The notes: generated by a model from the sequence alone, not told the origin. 64,000 nucleotides of DNA from Candidatus Latescibacterota bacterium (GCA_011772205.1 WVZY01000029.1:1-64000); one strand, 5' to 3'; shown: positions 1 to 9,784, counted from the stretch's first letter. Made by a program: numbers and translations.

Positions 1-61
1 GCTAGTCCTTGTCCGGGTGGGAATCGCACCCACTAGTTCAACCAGGCTTGGCCTGGCACAC
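1..61 (-). ncRNA. Group II intron, 5' end only (runs off window)
   Basis: Read on the minus strand, the transposase frame stops matching its family at position 61. The sequence there begins GTGTGCC, which fits the GUGYG 5' end of group II introns. It continues with a short hairpin and a GTGGGTGCGATTCCCACC stem-loop of the kind found in domain I. The break falls inside the conserved NGICER motif of IS481 transposases, so an intron insertion explains both observations. Only 61 bases are visible, with no domain V or maturase, so the call rests on the 5' motif and the clean junction. Another inserted element is possible. Confidence 0.42.
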
Positions 62-878
62 CACAGATCCCGTTCGTCTGCGGACTCTTTGTCTTCGTTT
101 TCGTGTGCTCGATGTCGTTCAAGGCCAAGTAGAGCTGGTACTCATGTCGCTCAACGTTGCCGCAAAACTCCGTCCCGCGATCCGTTAGAATCCGGAGAAT
201 CGGGATCCCCTCTGCTTCATAGAACGGCAAGACTCGATCGTTCAACAGATCGGCGGCGACCAGAGCTGTCTTGCGATCATAGAGCTTGCAGATTGCGTGA
301 CTGCTGTAGGTGTCAACGTACGTCTGCTGGTAGATTCGGCCGACACCCTTCATTGTGCCGACATAAAAGGTGTCCTGAGAACCGAGATAGCCGGGGTGCT
401 CGGTCTCGATTTCCCCGTGCGCTTCCTTCTCGTGCTTCGCTTTCTCAAGAGCCACAATCTGCGCCTCGGTCAACAGGTAGCCTTCTTCAGCCACTTTGGC
501 CTCGAGAGCTTTGAGGCGTTTTTTCATCGTCTCCAGGTCGTGACGCTGCCAGACGCATCGAACCCCCGCCGGCGAGATCGTCATCCCCCGCTCGGCCATC
601 TTCGAAGCGATCCGGACCTGGCCGAAGGCCGGATATTCCAAGGCCAACTCCACCACAGCCTTCTCCACCTCCTCCGGCACGCGGTTCTTCGGATTTGGTT
701 TGCGGCGGCTGATCTCCTTCAAAGCCTCGATTCCGCCCTCGTCGAATTTCTTCTTCAACCGATAAAACGTGTCTCGGGAATACCCTAGCGTTCGGCAGGC
801 TTCGGAGACGTTGTCCAGGTAGGCGCCCAGCTCTAGCAAATTGAGCTTGGCTTTGATAAGCTTAGCTTCGGTCGTCAT
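62..878 (-). pseudogene. IS481-type DDE transposase, interrupted near the C-terminus
   Basis: This is an IS transposase of the IS481 type. An N-terminal helix-turn-helix (residues about 20-60, ending RDTFYRLKKKF) is followed by an rve integrase core. The first two catalytic aspartates are visible, in SQDTFYVG and in LTDRGTEF. Family members continue from SPQTNGIC into ER, where the E is the third catalytic residue. Here the frame leaves the family right after NGIC and stops ten residues later in apparent intron sequence. The enzyme is therefore dead unless the intervening sequence splices out. The element's upstream end probably lies near 964, where the minus strand reads TGACACTGCCCC. The other end is outside the window. 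Confidence 0.85.
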
Positions 879-975
879 GGTTTTTACCCCCTTGCTTGAG
901 ACTTGGGTTAATTTCCCAAGCAGGGTACCATGGCGGCCTCTCTCTTTCGAGGGGCAGTGTCAGATCAAATATTAA

Positions 976-2879
976 CTAGCCCACATCAATTTCGTAATAG
1001 CACCATGTCTTGCAATGATCTCTGTGAAAGCTTTCGTCCTCCTTCTCGAGCTCTCTGAGCATCTTTTCGACTAAGGGAGTGTATTCTTTGATAGATTTTT
1101 CTCTTTCCTTGAAAGCTTTAACAATGTCTGCAAAGAGTTTGAGTAAAGGCATGCCCTCTTTTAAACGCTTCCAGGCACTCAAAGCTTCCGTAATAAACAA
1201 AGCAAGCAAAAACGCTTCATCGCAGTTTTTAACCCCTTTTTTTTAATAATATTTTTAATAGCCAACTGGTTGTTTTTCATCGTGCCAACACTATTTACTA
1301 TCACTTCAAAGTATCCGCCGTCCTTTAAGATTGTCCTGAGCGCGGTCATGACCTTGTCTATATCCATACTTCCGGTGCTTTTTTCAAGTTCCGGCTCCAA
1401 GAATGTCTTAAACTCTCTGCGTGTGTTCAAGTTCTCTATAAATCCGGCGGTAAGTCCCATTGTCAAGCCGATTCCTGCTCCTGCCATTCGACTCGGTAGA
1501 CCCATGACAAGCGCCTGGGTAGCAGCACTCCCCTTTTCCAGCATTTGTTCTATTGCAATCCCACCAACAGATCCTAGAGCCTTTACACCTGCTTTGCCTA
1601 CTTGCAACCTCTTTCGCGGTATATCCTTGATGGCGTGTTGCCTTTTCAAGGGCGGTTTCTCCGACTTCCCCTGCCCCCCTTTTCCCTCCCCTTCCCCTGA
1701 CGGCTTTTTGATGGCTGCCGAGCCAAATCTCTTCGAGATAGCTTCAGATGTTTGTTTTTTAAGCATTAAATCCCCGTAATCGAATACTTGCCTTTCTTCT
1801 TGCATACTTTTCTTCTCGAGGAACTCTGAAAATTTGGTCCCACTTAGCATTTTTTTTAGATCCTCGCTGTGATCCGTATATTTCCCTTTTTTCTTAAAAG
1901 CATATCGGTATGCATCATTAAATATTCTTCGAAAGGGCTTTCTCTCCTTTTCTGAAAGCGTCCTTGAAGTTTTAACCATAGGGCAGATGGGTCTCTCCTG
2001 CCACAACCTGTAGCAGCAATCCGAATTCTTGCAGTTTTCGTGTACTGGAAATTCTGGATCTGGATTTGGTTGTGCTTCAGCAACTTGCTTATATATAAGG
2101 CTGAGGGCTTCATTAAACATTACTACATTCCAATCGTTAGCCTGGTTCTCAAGTTCACGCTTGATCCAATCGACCAGATCCAAAAAGACGCTGAGATCAT
2201 GATCGAGGCACGCTTGCCAGAAGATGACCTTGTGGTAGCTATAGGTTGCCCGAATGACCTTTTCGCAATTTCCGTTACTCTTTGCAGCTTGGTAAGATTT
2301 TTCCAGCTCTTTCCATGCTTTGTTTAGTGTTTTGATATCGTCGGATATGTTCGAAAATTTACGTTTTTGCAGATAAAATCGCAGCTTGTTTATTACGCTA
2401 GTTGATCGCTCACCACGCTGGAATTTTGTTACGGCCCCTTTGGAATATTCTGCACGTATATTTCGCCAAAGCTTTTTTAAGCCTCATCCGGCAAAAGATC
2501 TCATAAATGCCTTAATCGCAGAGCCTCCAGTGAGAACTTCTGAGGAACCGGCTGTAGATGTGGCCAAAGCAGCACTGCCGATTGTCGCACCCGAGCCGAC
2601 TATCATATTGACGACCTTTCTTTTGCTCCGGCTCGCCCGTTGCTTTATCTTTTCCGCCGGAGCCCGCTTGAAAGCTCCTTTTTGAACTTGTTTATCCCGA
2701 AAAAATCCCTCACTTACTTTTGATGGAAAACGATTCTCCTGTTGTCCTTCCGGTCTATACTGATTCCAGTCCGCTTTATCGGGTGCCGGAAGCTCCTTCC
2801 CCTCATAAGCATAATGCATGGCATGAACCCAGAGGAGTTTCCCGTCTAATCTTCCGTTCGCCACGGCAATTTCCTCCAT
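976..2879 (-). pseudogene. Unrecognised ~630-residue protein gene broken by an in-frame TGA and an A8 frame change
   Basis: I do not recognise this protein. Three pieces form one reading. Residues 1-131 (2879-2487) end at a TGA (2486-2484). The same frame then stays open to 1179, about 434 more codons. At the T8 run 1237-1244 (A8 on the coding strand, followed by GGGG) the other frame continues without a stop to 976, ending YYEIDVG. Visible features are two Gly/Ala-rich hydrophobic stretches that could enter membranes (just before the TGA, and around 1450-1600), a cysteine cluster (ENCKNSDCCYR) and a lysine-rich linker. The A AAA AAG heptamer at the junction matches the slippery site of dnaX-type -1 frameshifting, but two lesions in one gene more simply suggest decay or sequencing error. 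Confidence 0.55.
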
Positions 2880-3046
2880 TTAAAAATTTTCAATCGATTT
2901 CCGACATGATCGCTTTGCGCATCAGCGTGCTGAAAAGGGATTTCGAACGCTATTTTTTCTATTCTGCAACAAGAGCACCTGTCGATCAATTGATCAAATT
3001 CGAATTCGTCGTATTGACTCGGATCCTGGTTGGACTCGAATTCCAC
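2846..3046 (-). CDS. Small acidic Cys-containing ORF, possible N-terminal piece of the downstream broken gene
   Basis: A 66-codon ORF starts at GTG, has an acidic beginning and a CSCC cluster. It overlaps the first 34 bases of the next ORF in a different frame. Its composition looks coding. It could be a translationally coupled small protein, or the true N-terminus of the broken gene downstream with one more frame change near 2880. No strong ribosome-binding site is visible for the downstream ATG at 2879, which mildly favours the second reading. Confidence 0.3.
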   Translation of the reverse strand: MEFESNQDPSQYDEFEFDQLIDRCSCCRIEKIAFEIPFQHADAQSDHVGNRLKIFKWRKLPWRTED

Positions 3047-3082
3047 CTCATTCGGGGCCCGGGGTGTGCGAGATTTTTCCGC

Positions 3083-4744
3083 TTACTTGAAATTCCAGCG
3101 GACGATAAAGCGTAGCGAGGTTCTCCAGACGTCCGCGCCGGGGACATGATTCTCGTTCTCGATGAGGGCCCGCGCGATCTCGGCGCTCGCGTGCGAGTTG
3201 CCGTCGAACGCCCACACCACACGCAGCTTGAGCGACGTCGTTCGCTCCACAACACCCGACGGGAACCTGGGCGAGGGGTCGTCACCGGGTTCGAACGCTC
3301 TGAAGCCGTTGCCTTCCCCCCGCCGGAGCGACGCGAAGAGAAGCGACGTGGTCAAACGGGGGAGTGGGAAAACATCCACACTGGCAGTCAGCAGATCGGC
3401 GTCGGGTCCTTCCGTCACGCCGAGGATGGGCTCGCCCACGTTCGGATTCCCGGATCCGCCCACGTGGTAGTTGAGGCTGTCCCTGTGTGTGTAGGTGTAC
3501 ATGGTCACGTGTCGGTACCGCACGTCGAGGTCGGCCGGCAGCGGACGCGCGAGCGCACCCCGGACTCCGACGTTGAAAGCATAACTGTCCGCCGCGCTGT
3601 CGCCCCGCTCGTACTGGAAGTCGTCGATCAACAGACTCCCATCGACGACGAGGCCATTGGTGACTCGATACTTCGCGTCGATCGCCCAAAGCACGTTGTC
3701 GTCGCCCCGTTCGGCATACTGGTTTGCATAGAAGCTCGCAAAGGGGAGAAGATACGCCGGGTCCAGGAGTCTGTCGCGGTGAATTACCGTTTCCGACAAA
3801 CCGAGAACGAGCTTGCCAACCATCATCTGCAGCCGGTGCCCCGACAGATATCGCTCGTCGGTAGAGGAAAGGATCACGTGGATCGCGTCCAGACGAAAGT
3901 TCTTGAAGCGGATTCGGCCGCCGAGCAGATCCTGGCTGCCGGCTTCTTTGGCAAGGATGACATTGCGATCGCCCGCAGGACCCCAGTCTACATAATCCCT
4001 GCCAAGAAAGAGGTTACCCCATCCCCGATAGTACGCGAGATACGAGCGCTCGTAGAGGGATGTGAGCCCCCTCCAGCTTCTTTCCCTCGTTGACGGGTAG
4101 GCGCCGCGCTCGCGTCCGTCGCGTTCGGGCCCCATGACGATCCGGTACCGGAGCTCGTAAGTCCACGAATCGGTAATGTGCAGCCGGAGTGTGGGGTTCG
4201 AGACACCAAAGAAGTCCCACTGCGTGGTGTCGCGCGCCGCCGCGCCAAGATCGATATCGAATTCGAAATGCAACGAACCATCCGAGGCATAGAGAACCGG
4301 TGGGTCGAAACGGGCTTTTGGATTCGCCTGCGATTCGGAGTCGAAGAACTCCTGCTCGAGTCGATCCAGATTGAATTTGTCCCGACCATGGAGAGTTGCC
4401 TTGGAGGCCGCTATGCCCTCCTTTATCTCGCTGACGTACTGGATCACCTCGTCGCGAGTAAAACGCCTCTCGGACGGGAGAATACAAAACCCCAGCGCCT
4501 CGAAACGCGCCAGCGCAAAATAACTCCAGTGATACGGAGGAAGAAACTCGTGCCCGATCTCCTTCGACACGGCGTGGGCCGGCAAGATGAGTAGGGGCAC
4601 AAAAAGAAGCAGCAACAAGACGGCGAATGATGTGCGCCGGCTCGTTACCCACCGCTTCGCCTCACGGGGTATCGAAGCAGGTTTCCCCCATAGCGGTCCC
4701 CGCGCTAAGGTGTGCCACAGAAAACTCGAAATGCGTACGGTCAT
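3083..4744 (-). CDS. Wzi-like capsule assembly / outer-membrane beta-barrel protein
   Basis: A 553-residue exported protein that resembles the Wzi capsule-assembly family of outer-membrane beta-barrels. A long basic N-terminus leads into a hydrophobic leucine-rich stretch (about residues 40-55) ending LPAHA, a typical signal peptide with cleavage. A short helical domain containing PSERRFTRDEV follows. The rest is alternating aromatic/polar strands (YERSYLAYYRGW, FLGRDYVDWGPAGDR), ending in FIVRWNFK, as expected of a barrel. In the family such proteins hold surface polysaccharide. Here the substrate is unknown and no capsule genes are adjacent. The only in-frame ATG is at 4744, giving an unusually long n-region. 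Confidence 0.7.
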   Translation of the reverse strand: MTVRISSFLWHTLARGPLWGKPASIPREAKRWVTSRRTSFAVLLLLLFVPLLILPAHAVSKEIGHEFLPPYHWSYFALARFEALGFCILPSERRFTRDEVIQYVSEIKEGIAASKATLHGRDKFNLDRLEQEFFDSESQANPKARFDPPVLYASDGSLHFEFDIDLGAAARDTTQWDFFGVSNPTLRLHITDSWTYELRYRIVMGPERDGRERGAYPSTRERSWRGLTSLYERSYLAYYRGWGNLFLGRDYVDWGPAGDRNVILAKEAGSQDLLGGRIRFKNFRLDAIHVILSSTDERYLSGHRLQMMVGKLVLGLSETVIHRDRLLDPAYLLPFASFYANQYAERGDDNVLWAIDAKYRVTNGLVVDGSLLIDDFQYERGDSAADSYAFNVGVRGALARPLPADLDVRYRHVTMYTYTHRDSLNYHVGGSGNPNVGEPILGVTEGPDADLLTASVDVFPLPRLTTSLLFASLRRGEGNGFRAFEPGDDPSPRFPSGVVERTTSLKLRVVWAFDGNSHASAEIARALIENENHVPGADVWRTSLRFIVRWNFK

Positions 4745-4995
4745 TGGCTGGCGATACTCTCCATGAATTGCCCGCAGGTGGCGCCAGGCGTTACCACCGG
4801 GCCGAAGAAAACAACGCTGTTCGAGTGCCTAAGCTACTACATCCCAAGACAGTGCGCAATTGCTTTGCTTGCAATCTTCACGGCCGATTGTCGTTGCATT
4901 TGTACAAACGGGCGCCTAAGCTACTTTCATGATTGCAATTGAACTCGATGTAACGCGTCGCCGCGTAATGGATTGTCCTTTGGCACCGAGAGAAC

Positions 4996-5772
4996 ATGGA
5001 CGAGTCTCGAATAGCACGTGAGCAGGAATTCTGGGACGGAGCCTTCGAAGAGCCGACACGGTCCTCCGCATGGGGGTTCTACGCGACCGCCAAGACGAGT
5101 GCCGAATACCACCGCAATCTCGTTTTGGAAGACTGCGAAGGTAAAAGCGCGCTGGAGTTTGGATGCAGCGCCGGTAGTTTCGCTTTCGAGCTGGCAGGGA
5201 GAGGCGCGAACGTTACGGGTATCGATCTATCGCAAAATGCCATCGAGGCCGCGCGCAAACAGGCGAAGGCAAAGGATCTGGCAGAAAACACAGTTTTTGA
5301 GGTGATGGACGCCGAAGATTTGACGTTTGCTGCCGGGACGTTCGATCTGGTTTACGGCAGGAGCATCTTGCACCACCTGGATATCGCAAAAGCGCTGGGA
5401 GCAATCGTGCGAGTTTTGAAACCGGGTGGGCGCGCCGTCTTCTGCGAGCCACTGGGACACAATCCGTTTATCAATCTCTATCGAAGGCTGACGCCGCGCA
5501 TGAGGTGCGAGGACGAGCATCCGCTGACCAAACGCGATCTGGATACGATGCGCGACTTCTTTGCGACCGTCGACATCCGTTACTTTCATCTGGTCAGTTT
5601 GGTGGCAGCACCGTTTCGCAAGCTTCCAGGTTTCGCCGTGCTTCGTCGATGTCTGGAGACCGTGGACCGCGGTCTTTTCAAGATGCCGTTTATGCGGCGA
5701 CAGGCGTGGATTGCCGTCATAACATTGTCGGCCCCGATGACGGGTGCTCGCTCCGACCATCCGGATCACTGA
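4996..5772 (+). CDS. Class I SAM-dependent methyltransferase
   Basis: A 258-residue Rossmann-fold methyltransferase of the Methyltransf_11/25 kind. Motif I is ALEFGCSAGSFAFELA (residues 52-67), followed by the acidic loop GIDLS that binds the SAM ribose. A FDLVYGRSILHHL strand comes after, and a VLKPGGRAVF motif lies further on. The C-terminal third (FRKLPGFAVLRR and beyond) is probably substrate-specific. The substrate cannot be told. The gene stands alone between the divergent outer-membrane protein gene and the DnaE-like gene, with no obvious pathway partner. Confidence 0.8.
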   Translation: MDESRIAREQEFWDGAFEEPTRSSAWGFYATAKTSAEYHRNLVLEDCEGKSALEFGCSAGSFAFELAGRGANVTGIDLSQNAIEAARKQAKAKDLAENTVFEVMDAEDLTFAAGTFDLVYGRSILHHLDIAKALGAIVRVLKPGGRAVFCEPLGHNPFINLYRRLTPRMRCEDEHPLTKRDLDTMRDFFATVDIRYFHLVSLVAAPFRKLPGFAVLRRCLETVDRGLFKMPFMRRQAWIAVITLSAPMTGARSDHPDH

Positions 5773-6132
5773 GGTGCCTCTATCTGCAAATGCAGTATGA
5801 TCTTCGTGCGGGGGCGCGGTAGAGGGGCGCTGAGGGAGGGGCGGTTAAAGCCGTGCACGATGCTAAGAAGCAACCACGCGCTGTCCTTCCGGCTTCCGAG
5901 AGGAATCAATGAATCGCATCATCTTCCAGGTCGAAAGCATCCTAAAGTATCTTCTGAAGACACCTCTTTAACTAATTACTAAATAACGGAATAGATAACC
6001 ATTCCTCTGTACCCTGCAAGCTCAAGACTCTTGTGCTGCATCAAGTCATGTGTTAGTTTGATAGCAAGAGTGATTCCGGCGCCTGCGCCTGCCAGGAATA
6101 TCCGGCGCAAGCCCGAATGCTCCCTGTTGCCT
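5773..6132 (+). other. 360-base spacer with a possible 20-codon leader ORF
   Basis: No recognisable gene lies here. A short ORF at 5909-5971 starts with ATG after a GAGAGGAATCA sequence resembling a ribosome-binding site and encodes MNRIIFQVESILKYLLKTPL. It has no known relative and may be chance or a leader peptide. The frame upstream of the DnaE-like start (6031-6132) stays open, but its Pro/Ala/Arg-rich translation does not look like the family. Confidence 0.25.
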
Positions 6133-9100
6133 ATGGAAAATATCCACAAAATCCCACCTTTTGTTCATCTGCGCGTTCGATCTTTTTACAGCATAGGTGA
6201 AGGGCTTTCCTCACCGGCGGAGATCTGCTCGTACGCGAGCCGGTCGGGCTATAAGAGTGTTGCGATCACGGACACCAATCACACATACGGTTTCCTGGAG
6301 TTCCACCGCGAAGCGCGCAAGCACGAGCTCAAGCCAATCTATGGAGCAGTACTGTTTCATACCACCTTGGCAACGGAAGGAGAGCAACAGTATCCGCTCA
6401 CCGCCATCGCGATTTCCAGTGAGGGATTGAGGCATCTCGTCTCTCTGGCGAGCCTTTCTCATTTATTGGTTGAAAGCGGTTCTGGGCTGGGTTCGGACCT
6501 TTTGGAACTAAACGCAGCGGGCCTTGCCATCCTCTTGGATTCTAGAAAGAGCGAACCAGCTCAGCATGTTTCCGCCGGCAATCTCGATGCGGCCGCTAAA
6601 TCCATCAAGGCGCTGAAAGCGATCTTTGGAGATCTTCTGTTTATCGAGATTCGAGAGGATGAAGATCGTGAGGATCGGGAACTGGCGAAGCAGCGTCGTG
6701 CGCTTGCCGCGGAGGCCGGCGTGAAGCCTGTGTTGACCGAGGATGTCTGCTACGTGGGAGCCGACAAGCGCGGTATTCTGGGGCTTCTTGGTGAGATACG
6801 GCACCCGAATCTAGGGAGGGACTTTTTTTCTGGGCCTGAGCTAGAAGGGGAAAAGGGTATGAAACCGGCCCCCGAAATGGCAAAGCGCTATTACGCATAC
6901 CACGACGCCTATGAAAACGCCCTTGCCATCGACCGAATGGTACCTGGGGATCTGCTGGACGAATGGCGGTTGGATGAAGGAGAGCCGGACATCAAAGCGC
7001 CTGTCTGGCGGTTCGAAGATCCGATGAGCACGTTCCTCGACAAAGTGGTCCGGCGATTCGATCTGCATTTCCATTATTTGAGCCCGGCAGGATTGGCTAG
7101 AGGGAGAGCCATCCTGAACCAGGAAATCGAGCAGATAACACGGTTGGGCCTCGAACGACTGTTTCTTCTCTATCACGAAGTGATCACCCGGCTCCAGGAT
7201 GCGAGAATTTCACTCGGGCCCGCAACGGGTCTTGGCGTTCAGTCTCTTTGCGCGTATCTCCTCGGCATTACTTCTTTCAATCCATATCAGTTCGACGAGG
7301 GCTTTCAGCCGCTGCTCGAGCCGGCGTCCGGGCGCAGTGGGATTCTCGAAATCCAGCTCGGGAGCGAGGATCGAGAAGAAGCCGTCCAATGTTTGCGGGA
7401 TGTCTTTGATCAGCATTGCATTGCATATGTCCCGACGGTTGATCACATCACCTCGAGCCGCGCGCTCAAAATCACCGCAAAGAGCCTGGAAATCGATGAC
7501 AAAGAAGTGTCCGAAGCATTGAGAATCACCATGCAAAATCCGGGACGGTCGCTCCAATCGCTGTTCGAAGAGTCCAAGGGGCTCGGGCAAATTTATCGGC
7601 GATCCGCCAGAATACGGGAGGTTCTGTCGAAAGCCGCTGCAATCGAGGGTCTCCCCTGCGGGTTCATTCATTCGAAACGGAGCGTGGTCGTCTCTCCCAG
7701 GGCGATTCGCGAGTTTCTCGGGTATACCTTCGATAAGTCGAAGGATGAGCTGTTCGTGCAGGCAACTCGGGAAGCATTCCCGGTTGGCAACATGTACCGG
7801 ATCGATTTCACGCCTCTCGGCGCCCTCACGGTTTGTGTACGCACGGACAACGAAATCCGAAAACAAAAGTTGAAGGTACATTTATGGGACAGCTTGCCGA
7901 TCGATGACAAAGCGGTATGGGCGGACGTACAAGGCGGAAAGGCAACGGGAGTTTATCTCCTGGAAAATCCCCGCATCCAAAAGCAAACCACGGAATTTTC
8001 CCCGCAATCGATCGAGGATCTAACGCATTTTCTCGCGCTCATGCGCTTGCGGGATGAAGAGAAGACTTTTTCAGAGCGCTTGGAGGCGTTTCAATCGGGA
8101 ACGGAAGCGGACTACGATTACATGCCGGATCTCGTGCCGTTATTGAACAAGACGCACGGAGCGATTCTCTATGAAGAGCAGCTGCGCGACCTCCTCTCAA
8201 TGCTCACCGGAGTGAGTGCCGAAGGGGCGTACCGAATGTTGGACCATTTTCGGACCGGTGATCCGGGCGTGCTCTCGAACCTTCGCAGAGATTTCATGAG
8301 CGGAACGGCGGATCAGGATGTCCCTATGGAAGCGGCAAACGAATGGTTCGAAAAGATTCTTTATTATTCGGACAGGGTGCTCAACCGGCAGCGGATACTG
8401 GCTGATGCGCTCCTCGTCTATAAGGCGTATTATTTAAAGCATCACCATCCGTTCCATTATTATCTGTCCCTTTTGAATACGTACTGGAACAACGAGACAA
8501 AGGTGAAGAACTATCTCGCCTACCTTCACGATCTCGATGCGCTGCTTCCGATTGACATCAACCGGAGCGAACTCTATTTCACGCTCGAGAACGGTAAAAT
8601 CCGGTTAGGCTTCTATATGGTGGAGGGTGTGAGTTATCCCTCGGTCCTCAGGATCTTGAAAGCGCGGGGCCGCCGAAAGTATCGATCATTGGAGAACTTT
8701 ATCCGGCGCACCAAAGGAAAAGGTGTTTCCGTGGAGGAAGTGGGCCGGCTGATCCTCGTCGGGGCATTCGATTTCACGGGAATATCGAGAACCAATCTGG
8801 TGAATGCGCTGCCAGAGCTTTACGAGCAGCCCGTAAACGGCGCCACGCGTGGTTTGAACGGCCAGTATGAAATGCAGCTCAGTTTTCCTCCAGTATCAGA
8901 GGATACGCAAGGTGAGGAAAAGGAAGCGCTGTTCGAGAGGCTGATAAAGGGGAAACAGGATCAGGCTGCCTCGGGTGGAGCGGAAGTCTACGATGTCGTC
9001 TCGTCTCTCGACCAGTTTTACTCCAAACCTATCGCCTCCCAGGTGGAGATTGACGGGCGGATCAGCAATCTTCAGCGGTTGAAAACGAAATCCGGACGGG

Positions 9101-9342
9101 TTCTGGGCTTCTTTATCCTTTACGATGTAAGCGCGCTCGTTCAGATCTACGTGCCGTGGGATCGTTTCGGGCTCTTCGGTGAAATTTTGGAAGAGGGAAG
9201 GGATGTCATCGTGAGGGGCCGGGTGACGGTTCGCGATGAGAGGAAGGTGTGCGAGGCGACGGAAATCAAATCTGTTGGAGAAGAAGCGGACGAAGAAGAG
9301 GGGGATTTGGGCGGCGAAGAGAAGGCGGAAGAAGACACGTAG
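6133..9342 (+). CDS. DnaE-like DNA polymerase III alpha paralog, apparently catalytically dead
   Basis: About 1069 residues with the order of a replicative DnaE: PHP domain, polymerase palm, fingers, helix-hairpin-helix region, OB fold (VEIDGRISNLQRLKTKSG) and an acidic tail. The start is taken at ATG 6133 because family similarity begins at FVHLRVRSFYSIGEG. Key residues are gone. The PHP metal motif reads HLRVRS and AITDTNHTYG. The palm motif that should carry PD(F)DxDF, after GPATGLGVQSLCAYLLG, reads SGILEIQLG (about residue 401-410), so both catalytic aspartates are lost. A third aspartate may survive in RIDFTPLG. The reading frame is intact over 3.2 kb, which argues for selection for a non-polymerase role. 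Partners and function are unknown. Confidence 0.85.
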   Translation: MENIHKIPPFVHLRVRSFYSIGEGLSSPAEICSYASRSGYKSVAITDTNHTYGFLEFHREARKHELKPIYGAVLFHTTLATEGEQQYPLTAIAISSEGLRHLVSLASLSHLLVESGSGLGSDLLELNAAGLAILLDSRKSEPAQHVSAGNLDAAAKSIKALKAIFGDLLFIEIREDEDREDRELAKQRRALAAEAGVKPVLTEDVCYVGADKRGILGLLGEIRHPNLGRDFFSGPELEGEKGMKPAPEMAKRYYAYHDAYENALAIDRMVPGDLLDEWRLDEGEPDIKAPVWRFEDPMSTFLDKVVRRFDLHFHYLSPAGLARGRAILNQEIEQITRLGLERLFLLYHEVITRLQDARISLGPATGLGVQSLCAYLLGITSFNPYQFDEGFQPLLEPASGRSGILEIQLGSEDREEAVQCLRDVFDQHCIAYVPTVDHITSSRALKITAKSLEIDDKEVSEALRITMQNPGRSLQSLFEESKGLGQIYRRSARIREVLSKAAAIEGLPCGFIHSKRSVVVSPRAIREFLGYTFDKSKDELFVQATREAFPVGNMYRIDFTPLGALTVCVRTDNEIRKQKLKVHLWDSLPIDDKAVWADVQGGKATGVYLLENPRIQKQTTEFSPQSIEDLTHFLALMRLRDEEKTFSERLEAFQSGTEADYDYMPDLVPLLNKTHGAILYEEQLRDLLSMLTGVSAEGAYRMLDHFRTGDPGVLSNLRRDFMSGTADQDVPMEAANEWFEKILYYSDRVLNRQRILADALLVYKAYYLKHHHPFHYYLSLLNTYWNNETKVKNYLAYLHDLDALLPIDINRSELYFTLENGKIRLGFYMVEGVSYPSVLRILKARGRRKYRSLENFIRRTKGKGVSVEEVGRLILVGAFDFTGISRTNLVNALPELYEQPVNGATRGLNGQYEMQLSFPPVSEDTQGEEKEALFERLIKGKQDQAASGGAEVYDVVSSLDQFYSKPIASQVEIDGRISNLQRLKTKSGRVLGFFILYDVSALVQIYVPWDRFGLFGEILEEGRDVIVRGRVTVRDERKVCEATEIKSVGEEADEEEGDLGGEEKAEEDT

Positions 9343-9418
9343 AGGGCACGTTTACCTGCTTGGCAAGGGGCTCATCTTGTCATTGGGAGGGCGCCTGGTT
9401 TGCGCCTATTGTGAGGCG

Positions 9419-9435
9419 GCCCAAGTGGGCTTTTT
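9419..9435 (+). terminator. Short rho-independent terminator after the DnaE-like gene
   Basis: GCCC-AAGT-GGGC followed by TTTTT lies about 80 bases after the DnaE-like stop. It is a weak four-pair stem but is well placed to end that transcript before tRNA-Glu. Confidence 0.45.
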
Positions 9436-9497
9436 CGTTTGACTTTGGCCTCCAGCGTTGTTAATTGTATTAAGCCCGAATTCTCTCCTATTAAGGC

Positions 9498-9575
9498 GTC
9501 CCCATCGTCTAGTCAGGCCTAGGACACCGCCCTTTCAAGGCGGCAACACGGGTTCAAATCCCGTTGGGGACGCCA
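9498..9575 (+). tRNA. tRNA-Glu (TTC)
   Basis: A complete cloverleaf. Acceptor GTCCCCA pairs with TGGGGAC, the discriminator is G and CCA is encoded. The anticodon stem CCGCC/GGCGG encloses CTTTCAA with anticodon TTC, and the T arm has the GGTTCAAATCC loop. Its 3' end (CGTTGGGGACGCCA) is the sequence repeated through the next 29 kb, so this gene is the likely founding attachment site of the array. Confidence 0.97.
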
Positions 9576-9589
9576 TACTTCACGATCAT

Positions 9590-9620
9590 GCCGTTTGGCA
9601 AGTACGTCAAACGGCTTTTT
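9590..9620 (+). terminator. Terminator after tRNA-Glu
   Basis: The eight-pair stem GCCGTTTG/CAAACGGC with a ten-base loop and a T5 tail starts 14 bases after the tRNA CCA end. Confidence 0.8.
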
Positions 9621-9784
9621 ATATGTGGGATATACACTTATACCGTTAGTAGTAAGGTTCGAACACAGCTCTTTTAGCAATCCTGCTTGGTCGTTGAGGG
9701 TCATTATTAAATAGTTATCAGATATACTCTTACAAAGTTCGATCAAAATCTCCCCCAAAGCCATGAAATCGCGGTTGGCTGACC

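Noticed and set aside
2484-2486. TGA as selenocysteine or a changed genetic code
   Set aside because: The codon is not in a redox motif, no SECIS is visible, and elsewhere the damaging stop is TAA while TGA ends normal genes such as the methyltransferase and katG.
4826-4926. Short direct repeat CCTAAGCTAC (two copies)
   Set aside because: Ten bases twice in a spacer can be chance, with no further structure.
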